The notes under the pieces were generated by a model. It saw only the letters and a program-made list of their open reading frames with translations. It made no database searches and was not told where the DNA came from. A DNA stretch of 64,000 nucleotides from a virus, in the IMG/VR virus record IMGVR_UViG_3300048924_000586, positions 1-64,000 of that record; one strand, 5' to 3'. Below, in pieces: positions 58,395 to 64,000 of the stretch; position 1 is the stretch's first letter, and every line of letters begins with the position of its first letter. Made by a program: the position numbers and the translations under genes.

Positions 58395-58766
58395 TTACTG
58401 CGGAAAGTCTTTCGAGGCTTTTGCTGTCGCCAGCGTCTTGCCGCTTGCATCTAGAGCCTTGACCGTAAAGCGATAAGTGTGACGCATCGGCGGGCATGGA
58501 CCCTTGTAACGAAATGCGCCGTACGGAAGGGACTGCTGGCCTTTGAAGTCGACCTTTCCGCCTCCATGATCAAAACTCATCGCGTCCGTGTCGACCATTT
58601 TGATGTCGAGTTTCGCTGTCCCGGCCGGAACGCCTGACAGAGAGATTGGAGGCGATTTAGAGTCGAAGCATTTCTTCGTCGGACCCCATTCGAAAGATGC
58701 CTGCATATCGGCAAGGGCCACGGTGGTGAGTGACAATGAAAACAATACGGTAAGGGCGATTCTCAT
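58395..58766 (-). CDS. exported PEBP/YbhB-like protein, probable moron (123 aa)
   Basis: A signal peptide (MRIALTVLFSLSLTTVALA) precedes SPPISLSGVPAGTAKLDIKM and a C-terminal GPCPPMRHTYRFTVKALD. This PP-x-x-H-x-Y end is the hallmark of the phosphatidylethanolamine-binding protein/YbhB fold. Four Cys may make two disulfides. The ribosome-binding site is weak. Read against the late genes, it is likely expressed in the lysogen and may change the host periplasm. Confidence 0.7.
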   Translation of the reverse strand: MRIALTVLFSLSLTTVALADMQASFEWGPTKKCFDSKSPPISLSGVPAGTAKLDIKMVDTDAMSFDHGGGKVDFKGQQSLPYGAFRYKGPCPPMRHTYRFTVKALDASGKTLATAKASKDFPQ

Positions 58767-58855
58767 GTGGATCTCGTATGTTGTTGGCAGCGCCACTTTA
58801 TGGAGTGCATTCCAACTCACAAGTGTGTTTTCTCGTTTCACCCAATAAAGGTGTG

Positions 58856-59065
58856 TCAAGGTAGGCCGATGCTATCCGCAAGCTCTGCTGCCTCGTTCCG
58901 CACGGTACCGCGTTTGTAAGGATAGTGGTCATAGCACCACCATTTTGGTTCATCGTGCCCATGGCGAAAGCCCCAGCCGCCCCACTTGCCGCAGCCTTCC
59001 ACGATGCAGAAGTGAATATACGGTCCGGCCCCGTCCAATTGGGCTGTACGGCTTTCGTCGCTCAT
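58856..59065 (-). CDS. small zinc-finger-like protein (69 aa)
   Basis: FCIVEGCGKWGGWGFRHGHD and KWWCYDHYPYKRG supply Cys and His spaced for a metal site. ATG 59065 overlaps the TGA of the upstream gene (ATGA). The function is unknown. Together with the next gene and imuA it forms a leftward operon behind the LexA box. Confidence 0.65.
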   Translation of the reverse strand: MSDESRTAQLDGAGPYIHFCIVEGCGKWGGWGFRHGHDEPKWWCYDHYPYKRGTVRNEAAELADSIGLP

Positions 59066-59316
59066 TTTCCTGACTCGATGAGAATGTTGGCTTTCAATAG
59101 ACAAGGGAACCGAGCTTCGCATTGATCGGTTCCGCGGCGGTCGCAGCCGATGGCCATTATGCGGCGAAGTTCGACGAATTCTGTTTCGGCACCGAGCTTT
59201 CTAACCAGTTGTTTGTGGTCATAGACGCCGTGGCGGTCGCACCGGTGGCAGACCATTTCAATCTTGTCGCCGCGGAAGTCCCGCAGTTTGGGAAGGCTCA
59301 AAGTGCTGCCCTCCAT
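59062..59316 (-). CDS. small zinc-ribbon-like protein (84 aa)
   Basis: EMVCHRCDRHGVYDHKQLVR and AIGCDRRGTDQCEARFPCLL carry two Cys pairs typical of a zinc ribbon. Proteins of this form sit next to imuA-like genes in rhizobial phages. It overlaps the imuA stop by 19 nt and the next gene by 4 nt. Confidence 0.7.
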   Translation of the reverse strand: MEGSTLSLPKLRDFRGDKIEMVCHRCDRHGVYDHKQLVRKLGAETEFVELRRIMAIGCDRRGTDQCEARFPCLLKANILIESGK

Positions 59317-60029
59317 GGGTCTTCTCGTTCTTCGATAGATGTCATGTGGCCTGTTGCGTTGGACGCGTTTACCTCAACGTCAAAACTCTCAGCTGCGCGA
59401 ACACGCATGAGCTCAAGAAACCAGCGGGGCCGACCAATGCCGGGAACGGGTAGGGGTTCAGAAGGAAGGGGTGACACCCGCCATCTCGTCATCGAGGCGG
59501 TCGGGCTTCCGAAGTCTGTGGCTTCTTGCTGGCGTCGCCACCGACGAATGATAAGCCCGGTTGCTCCAGACTGCTCTGCGGCGAGTTGGAAGCGTCGGCT
59601 GGCTACCATCGGCAGGCGCACGAGTTCGGCGACAACAACTGCCACGCCGCGATACCGCAGGCCTTCCTCGGCGCATTCAATCACGCCTTCTTCATCTTTG
59701 GATTCGACGAAAATCACGCGGTCCATGCTGAGGCCGACCTGCACCAAGGATGGCGCGAAAAGATCGGTGCGAGTTAGACACCATATCACCGGGCCGGGTA
59801 TCCGCGCTGCTATCCCTGCCGTAAACAGCGCCGACACTGCCCCGGACACTACATCGGTTCCGCCGCCCGCAATCTCGTGCGTTGCTCCGAGCGCCAATCC
59901 GCCGCCAGGCAACCGGCTATCAATTTCGGGCACTCCGAAAGGGACCATTTGGCGCTGACGCACAGCTCCGCCGGCGATCTGGTCGATGCGCTCCTGTAGA
60001 TCTGCGATGACGGTGCGATTAATTCTCAT
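59298..60029 (-). CDS. imuA: ImuA-like RecA-fold protein (243 aa)
   Basis: VPFGVPEIDSRLPGGGLALG and ATHEIAGGGTDVVSG match the degenerate RecA-like N-terminal part of ImuA (also called SulA2-like). VIWCLTRTDLFAPSLVQVGL and TDFGSPTASMTRWRV follow. In bacteria imuA works with imuB and dnaE2 in SOS mutagenesis; neither partner gene is seen here. It is preceded by a GTTC-N7-GTTC LexA box, so the host SOS response should induce it. Confidence 0.8.
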   Translation of the reverse strand: MRINRTVIADLQERIDQIAGGAVRQRQMVPFGVPEIDSRLPGGGLALGATHEIAGGGTDVVSGAVSALFTAGIAARIPGPVIWCLTRTDLFAPSLVQVGLSMDRVIFVESKDEEGVIECAEEGLRYRGVAVVVAELVRLPMVASRRFQLAAEQSGATGLIIRRWRRQQEATDFGSPTASMTRWRVSPLPSEPLPVPGIGRPRWFLELMRVRAAESFDVEVNASNATGHMTSIEEREDPWRAAL

Positions 60030-60048
60030 GATCTCACAATAGGTTTTT

Positions 60049-60063
60049 GTTCCTATTATGTTC
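60049..60063. promoter_or_regulatory. LexA box (alphaproteobacterial type)
   Basis: GTTCCTATTATGTTC fits GTTC-N7-GTTC exactly, the LexA site of Rhizobiales and relatives. It lies 20 nt upstream of the imuA start. It implies SOS control by host LexA. Confidence 0.85.
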
Positions 60064-60332
60064 TCATTGATAGTAGAGTCAACGGCCTGTGAGCGGTGAC
60101 CGCGTAGCCAACTGAAACTGCTAATTTATATATTCAGTTGGGGTTGTGGACAGACGGTGGATAATCCAATCCGGGTTGTCGATATGTTCAGCAGTAGACC
60201 AAGAGTGTTCTAAACGCACAAAGCCCCGCGCATGTCGGTACGCGGGGCAATGGCGCTGCCAGCTGACGCATCGTCAAGATCAACCGGCGCAACTTCAAAA
60301 CCATGATCGTCCCCATACGTTCCGAGATTATT
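60064..60332. other. intergenic region with one hairpin
   Basis: Rightward frames here have poor composition and no start signals. GCCCCGCG (60223-60230) pairs with CGCGGGGC (60241-60248) around 10 nt; it could end leftward transcription from 60333-60581, though the T run is weak. Nothing else is seen. Confidence 0.5.
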
Positions 60333-60581
60333 TTACTTTTGCTTCAGGCGATTCACCGTCTCTAGGATTTGCCTGAGTTCCTCGTCTGCGCCCATGCCGA
60401 GTGCCAAATTTTCTGCGACCTCGACAACAGCTGCTAGGGTTTCGGCCTCTGTCCAGCCGGCTTTCATCGCGTCGGCAATAAGCTCCTGCAACTGGCCTTC
60501 GATCGCCTCCTGACATTCGATGAAGCGGTCGGAAGAATTCGCGCGGGGTTTATCCGTGCCGCCTAACGAACTCAACCGCAA
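60333..60581 (-). CDS. small acidic helical hypothetical protein (82 aa)
   Basis: ANSSDRFIECQEAIEGQLQE, then LIADAMKAGWTEAETLAAVV and EVAENLALGMG form a conserved-looking helical protein of a type common in rhizobia. I use the TTG start at 60581 with GAGGGG 6 nt upstream, because longer readings run through the 60607 operator. It is read leftward; its promoter would be divergent from the protease promoter and may share its operator. Confidence 0.65.
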   Translation of the reverse strand: MRLSSLGGTDKPRANSSDRFIECQEAIEGQLQELIADAMKAGWTEAETLAAVVEVAENLALGMGADEELRQILETVNRLKQK

Positions 60582-60606
60582 GCAGTTCCCCTCAGCATCA
60601 CAAATC

Positions 60607-60635
60607 TTGACAAATTTGTAAATATATTGTAGTGG
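60607..60635 (+). promoter_or_regulatory. promoter with repressor-2 operator
   Basis: TTGACA (60607-60612), a 17-nt spacer and TAGTGG (60630-60635); the first 16 bases are identical to the sites at 8276 and 18208. The palindrome ACAAATTTGT spans 60610-60619. It drives the protease operon and may also govern the leftward gene at 60581. Confidence 0.75.
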
Positions 60636-60642
60636 TAGTTCA

Positions 60643-60683
60643 TTGGCCTCACCAGCCAAATTCACCACACAGAGGAGGCCGTC
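60643..60683 (+). promoter_or_regulatory. start-associated leader hairpin
   Basis: TTGGC (60643-60647) pairs with GCCAA (60655-60659) around CTCACCA. ATTCACCACACAGAGGAGG follows before the ATG at 60684. The loop is identical to those at 10148 and 50231. Confidence 0.65.
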
Positions 60684-61340
60684 ATGACCAGGTTCAGACG
60701 CATTGCGTTCGCATCCGTCGCTGTCGCACTCAGCAGCGTCGCCTACTTCGCCGCCCCTACAGTTGCGGCCTATACCGAAAAGTTCACCGCCGCGCCGGTT
60801 ACAGCCGCCGCGACGGTCAAAGTCGTTACAAAAACCGGCCACGGCTCGGGTGTGCACATCGGCACAGGATTTGTTCTGACTGCTGCGCACGTCGCCCGCG
60901 ACGTGAAGTCGGTGCAATTGGTGACTAAGGATGGTCAGTCACGCCAAGCCGACGTCCTGTGGATCAACAATGAATACGACATCGCGCTGCTGCGCACGTC
61001 GCCCGCGACGTTGCCTGCCGCTCACCTGGACTGCGGTCGTATGGATGTCGGGGCGGTCATCGAGGCAATGGGCAATCCTCTGGTCGTCGACTTTGTCTCA
61101 GCCTACGGCAAGATCGCCGGCGACACTCGGACGCAAGGTCCTTGGAAGTCGGTCTATGTCACCGACATAACGACTGTGAAGGGCATGAGCGGTGGCCCGG
61201 TATTCTCGTCGTCTGGCGATGTCGTCGGCATCACCGTAGGCCTGCTGTCTGACGCTACCGGGCTGATCCCGATCGGCGTGCGATTTGGTTTCGTCGTTCC
61301 GTCGTCAGATGTCTGCGCGCTTTTGGGGCGGGTGTCTTGA
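60684..61340 (+). CDS. exported trypsin-like serine protease (218 aa)
   Basis: A signal peptide (MTRFRRIAFASVAVALSSVA) leads to an S1/HtrA-type protease: His69 in GFVLTAAHVA, Asp99 in NNEYDIALLRT and Ser near 167 in VKGMSGGPVFSS. There is no PDZ domain. It should act in the periplasm or outside. It is the first gene of an operon on a repressor-2 promoter, so it is expected in the lytic phase; the substrate is unknown. Confidence 0.85.
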   Translation: MTRFRRIAFASVAVALSSVAYFAAPTVAAYTEKFTAAPVTAAATVKVVTKTGHGSGVHIGTGFVLTAAHVARDVKSVQLVTKDGQSRQADVLWINNEYDIALLRTSPATLPAAHLDCGRMDVGAVIEAMGNPLVVDFVSAYGKIAGDTRTQGPWKSVYVTDITTVKGMSGGPVFSSSGDVVGITVGLLSDATGLIPIGVRFGFVVPSSDVCALLGRVS

Positions 61341-61540
61341 TGCGCGAGTACAGGATAGTTCGCGACGGCTACGCCGGTTACGAGGTGCAGGTGCGCACAA
61401 AGTGGTGGCCCTTCTGGCGTCAACCGCTAACCAACACCCACTCGACGATTGAGGCCGCCGAGAGATGGGCGCGAAATCACGCATCGAGCAAGACGGCCGG
61501 TGTTGCACGATTTCAGCCGAAGTACCTCGGCAGGCTCTAA
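61340..61540 (+). CDS. small hypothetical protein (66 aa)
   Basis: MREYRIVRDGYAGYEVQVRT, then KWWPFWRQPLTNTHSTIEAA: a short beta-hairpin and helix protein found in many phages, sometimes next to protease or nuclease genes. It shares a base with the protease stop (TGATG). The function is unknown. Confidence 0.65.
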   Translation: MREYRIVRDGYAGYEVQVRTKWWPFWRQPLTNTHSTIEAAERWARNHASSKTAGVARFQPKYLGRL

Positions 61541-61562
61541 CCACCACATAGAGGAGACTTCC

Positions 61563-61850
61563 ATGTCCGACCCAATCGTCGTCGATATCGGCGCCGCAAT
61601 GCAGACGCTCGAGGCCAATCCGGATCTCGCAGAGAAGATGGCAGGCCTTATGGGTCTAAAGGAGCGATATTACCTGTCGCCGGACAACGACGGCCACTGG
61701 TTTGTCGTCCCGATCACGAAGGCTTCCGAGTGGGGCGAGTGGAAGCGAATTCCCGCTGACGACGAGCGCGCGTGGACGCCTCCGGATTTCGCAAAGCAGG
61801 TGGGCGGATCGCCTTGCCTCGTCACCTTCACCAACCCGGAGATTTCATGA
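61563..61850 (+). CDS. hypothetical protein (95 aa)
   Basis: MSDPIVVDIGAAMQTLEANP, KMAGLMGLKERYYLSPDNDG and HWFVVPITKASEWGEWKRIP, then a VTFTNPEIS end. CACATAGAGGAGACTTCC precedes the ATG. The middle resembles small phage proteins with a W-x-V-P motif. No function is known. The stop overlaps the next start. Confidence 0.65.
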   Translation: MSDPIVVDIGAAMQTLEANPDLAEKMAGLMGLKERYYLSPDNDGHWFVVPITKASEWGEWKRIPADDERAWTPPDFAKQVGGSPCLVTFTNPEIS

Positions 61851-63103
61851 AAACCAGCCCAGAAGAACTGCAGCGCAGAGCGGACGCCTATCGCGAGCAC
61901 GGAACGCTCGTAAAGGCGGCCGCCGCGCTCGGCATCAAGAAGTCGGCACTGCACGACAGCATCAAGCGAGCCGCCGAGGTTGGTCTGCTCGGCACAAAGC
62001 CGGTGTTGCCAGGCTTCGCCATAAAGTCTATTGCGAGCAAGGACGGCGACGCATGGATCAAGCAGACGAAAGCTCCGGGTGAGGTGTTCGAGCTCCCCGT
62101 AGGCCAGGTTGTCAAAGGCGTGTCGGCTCTCGTTGATGGGCAGGGCAGGGAAGTCGCCAAGTGGATTAAGACGGCCGCAGACGCAGAAAACCAGCTTGCC
62201 GCAATGCGCGCCGCAGTCGAGGCCTTCAAGGAAGACATTCCTCGGGCTGAGCCGGTGGCGGCTCCGATCTATTTCGAGGACGATCTTCTCTGCCAATACA
62301 CCATCACCGATGCCCACCTCGGCGCTCTTGCTTGGAATGAGGAGACTGGATCGGGAGATTACGACCTGTCGATCGGAGAGAAGCTCGTGATGGACTGGTT
62401 CGCGTCGGCTATCTCAGTAGCGCCGGCTGCTCGTCGTGCCGTGTTCGCGCAGCTCGGCGATTTCCTCCACTACGATTCGTTCAAGAGCGTCACGCCAGAG
62501 CACGGTCACCTTCTGGACGGCGACACCCGCTATCCGAAAATGGTCCGTGCCGCGATCCGGATAGTCCGACGCGTCATCGGTCTGCTGCTACTCAAGCACG
62601 AGCGCGTCGACATCATTATGGCCGATGCGAACCACGACCCCTCAAGTGAGGTCTGGCTGCGCGAGATGCTGGCTGCGTTCTATGAGGACGAGCCTCGCAT
62701 CACCGTCGACACGAGCCCCGGCACCTACTCCATGATCGAGCATGGCGCCGTCACGCTCTTCTATCATCACGGTCATCGCCGTGGCGTCGGCAACGTCGAC
62801 TCGGTCTTCGTCGGGAAATTCCGAGAGGCATACGGCAGGACACGGTTCAGCTATGCGCACGTCGGCCATAAGCACTCTGACGAACTCAAGACCACCAACC
62901 TCATGAAGGTCGAGCAGCACGAGACGCTCGCCGCGCCAGATGCCTACGCGGCGAATGGTGGCTGGCTTTCGGGTCGATCGGCAAAAGTCATCTTCTACCA
63001 CAAGCAGGCTGGCGAGGTCGGTCGTAGCGTCATGACGCCGGAAATGGTTGCGGGCAAGTATGCAGCTGCCAACGACAACGTGCCTGCGAAGGCGGCGGCG
63101 TGA
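61847..63103 (+). CDS. HTH plus calcineurin-like phosphoesterase (418 aa)
   Basis: The first 50 residues form an HTH (EHGTLVKAAAALGIKKSALH, then DSIKRAAEVG). The rest has metallophosphoesterase motifs: ITDAHLGAL, AQLGDFLHYDSFK, ADANHDPSSEVWL, FYHHGHRRG and VGHKHSDELK, the metal-binding D, D, N, H, H set. It may be a DNA-binding phosphodiesterase or nuclease. AAANDNVPAKAAA ends the protein. Confidence 0.8.
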   Translation: MKTSPEELQRRADAYREHGTLVKAAAALGIKKSALHDSIKRAAEVGLLGTKPVLPGFAIKSIASKDGDAWIKQTKAPGEVFELPVGQVVKGVSALVDGQGREVAKWIKTAADAENQLAAMRAAVEAFKEDIPRAEPVAAPIYFEDDLLCQYTITDAHLGALAWNEETGSGDYDLSIGEKLVMDWFASAISVAPAARRAVFAQLGDFLHYDSFKSVTPEHGHLLDGDTRYPKMVRAAIRIVRRVIGLLLLKHERVDIIMADANHDPSSEVWLREMLAAFYEDEPRITVDTSPGTYSMIEHGAVTLFYHHGHRRGVGNVDSVFVGKFREAYGRTRFSYAHVGHKHSDELKTTNLMKVEQHETLAAPDAYAANGGWLSGRSAKVIFYHKQAGEVGRSVMTPEMVAGKYAAANDNVPAKAAA

Positions 63104-63660
63104 GGAAGGTCAGCGTTTGTTCGGTCGACGGGTGTGAAAATCCCGTCGGCAGGACCGGTGGCCTAGGGTGTTGCCGAAAGCACTATCGGCGCATGAGGGC
63201 GCACGGTGATCCTCTCGCTGGTAGTACCGAAAAAGGAGCCGCCAAGACGTTCGTAGAGGAAGCGGCGCTGTCCGAGGCTGGTGAATGCGTCATCTTCCCG
63301 TTCTTCCGCAACAAGGAGGGCTACGGTCGATTGAACTTGGACAGCGGCCGATATGTTGGGGCGCATTTCTACGCGTGCGAGATCCGGAATGGATCGCGTC
63401 CATCGAGCGAGCACGAAGCAAGGCACTCGTGCGGCAATGGGCATGAGGGATGCGTGAACGGCAGCCACCTTTCTTGGGGCACTCGCAAAGAGAACGTAGC
63501 GGATGCGATCAAACACGGCACAGCGATGTTCTGGGGCGTCCCGGTGTCGTCCTACGGCGCGTTTCGATCATCTATCGGTGGACGCGTGGATACCGCCGAT
63601 GTCAAGGAATGGCTCGCCGCCAATGACAACGTGCCGACGGAGCAGAGGAGGGTGGCCTAA
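63100..63660 (+). CDS. HNH-type endonuclease-like protein (186 aa)
   Basis: An N-terminal Cys cluster (SVCSVDGCENPVGRTGGLGC, then CRKHY) is followed by the HNH region: EARHSCGNGHEGCVNGSHLS and WGTRKENVADAIKHG, the H ... CxN..HL.WGT..EN pattern of HNH_3. The GTG start overlaps the previous TGA. It ends LAANDNVPTEQRRVA. It may be a free-standing homing enzyme or a packaging-linked nuclease. Confidence 0.8.
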   Translation: MRKVSVCSVDGCENPVGRTGGLGCCRKHYRRMRAHGDPLAGSTEKGAAKTFVEEAALSEAGECVIFPFFRNKEGYGRLNLDSGRYVGAHFYACEIRNGSRPSSEHEARHSCGNGHEGCVNGSHLSWGTRKENVADAIKHGTAMFWGVPVSSYGAFRSSIGGRVDTADVKEWLAANDNVPTEQRRVA

Positions 63661-63905
63661 AGCGGATTGTCGTTGGCCGTCAGGTGAAGGAGGATTGCCG
63701 CCCTTACTTCGACGTCCGCGGCTCCGCACTGTTTTGAAATCTCTTCAATGGCCAGATCGACATTGGCGACAATTGGGTCTTTGAGGACCTGGTGCAGCAT
63801 TGGTCCGAAGGGTCCGAATGAGACTAGCTCTGAATTGCCGTGCAGCCCGGTCTGAACCAGGATCTCCGCGTACGGCCCTTTGAAACTCGACTTTACAATT
63901 TTCAT
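63657..63905 (-). CDS. small hypothetical protein (82 aa)
   Basis: MKIVKSSFKGPYAEILVQTG, then LVSFGPFGPMLHQVLKDPIV, and a helical C-terminus ending LLHLTANDNPL, another ANDN tail. It is convergent with the HNH gene (4-nt overlap). ATG 63905 is used; GTG 63914 is possible. The function is unknown. Confidence 0.6.
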   Translation of the reverse strand: MKIVKSSFKGPYAEILVQTGLHGNSELVSFGPFGPMLHQVLKDPIVANVDLAIEEISKQCGAADVEVRAAILLHLTANDNPL

Positions 63906-63922
63906 TGCCGCCACTCAGTAAA

Positions 63923-63951
63923 CCGAAAAGCGATTTTATATCGCTTTTCGG
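63923..63951. terminator. perfect 12-bp inverted repeat
   Basis: CCGAAAAGCGAT (63923-63934) and ATCGCTTTTCGG (63940-63951) enclose TTTAT. Its place upstream of the leftward gene and before the next rightward leader does not fit a simple terminator for genes in the window, so an operator for a third DNA-binding protein is equally possible. Confidence 0.4.
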
Positions 63952-63976
63952 CTGCGGGCAATACCTTGACGACGCC

Positions 63977-64000
63977 GCCGGCCACCAACCGGCAGCAACC
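63977..64000 (+). promoter_or_regulatory. start-associated leader hairpin cut by the window end
   Basis: GCCGG (63977-63981) pairs with CCGGC (63989-63993) around CCACCAA, followed by AGCAACC. The module normally continues with CACCACAGAGGAGA and a start codon, so a further rightward gene should begin shortly beyond 64000. Confidence 0.6.

Noticed and set aside
60146-60376. Rightward frame of 76 codons
   Set aside because: Cys/Arg/Gln-rich composition, no start signal, and its end lies antisense to the better-supported 60333-60581 gene.
1-64000. Complete circular phage genome with ends that join
   Set aside because: The right end is a rightward leader without its ribosome-binding site, and the left end is the stop of a leftward gene; the two do not make a gene start.
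1-64000. Integrase or other site-specific recombinase and att sites
   Set aside because: No tyrosine or serine recombinase signature was found; the AlpA-like and IS110-like genes are not integrases on present evidence.

Overview
The window is one continuous stretch of a temperate, contractile-tailed phage or prophage of an alphaproteobacterium, most likely of the Rhizobium/Agrobacterium/Sinorhizobium group. The host call rests on GC-rich coding sequence, an alphaproteobacterial-type LexA box (GTTC-N7-GTTC) upstream of an imuA-like gene, many small proteins of a rhizobial type, and a recurrent (A)ANDN peptide that matches the start of alphaproteobacterial tmRNA tags. No integrase, tRNA gene, rRNA or CRISPR array was found. 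The two ends do not fit together: the left end closes a leftward gene and the right end stops inside the leader of a rightward gene. The window is therefore cut from a larger element.

Layout. (1) 1-3040: a leftward operon of small, tightly overlapping genes, with an ambiguous stretch at 1250-2207 where both strands look coding. (2) 3091-3937: immunity region 1, an S24-type repressor with GTGTGCG-N3-CGCAC operators set inside promoter spacers. (3) 4305-6618: early rightward genes, including an AlpA-like DNA-binding protein and an IS110-like C-terminal domain protein. (4) 6615-7400: a leftward membrane moron. (5) 7645-8304: immunity region 2, a second repressor with ACAAATTTGT operators. (6) 8373-29167: a long rightward replication, recombination and DNA-modification region: Sak4-like ATPase, DUF669 protein, beta clamp, nucleases, sigma-like factor, helicase, three DNA methyltransferases, dCMP deaminase, primase-polymerase and a candidate origin at 26954-27224. 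(7) 29746-31061: a two-gene module resembling lambda rexA-rexB in size and topology. (8) 31789-54697: late genes, with a lambda/HK97-type head and terminase followed by a P2-type contractile tail in P2 order, including an E/E' frameshift. (9) 54924-58300: holin, SAR endolysin, Rz/Rz1 and an SGNH esterase. (10) 58395-60063: leftward accessory genes ending in a LexA-box-controlled imuA homologue. (11) 60607-63905: a rightward operon on a third copy of the repressor-2 promoter/operator, starting with an exported trypsin-like protease.

How it fits together. Two independent repressor-operator circuits appear to hold the lytic genes. Repressor 2 sites sit on at least three dispersed promoters. Most genes with an intergenic leader, both early and late, share a start-associated module: often a short hairpin with an ACCA-containing loop, then a CACCACA run and an AGAGGAGA ribosome-binding site. 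This recalls the SAS/ESAS elements of cluster K mycobacteriophages. It is the strongest candidate here for an undescribed genome-wide regulatory system. The rexAB-like pair, a methyltransferase with a clamp-binding motif beside a phage clamp, the helicase with an SSB-like tail and the ANDN motif are further points of interest.
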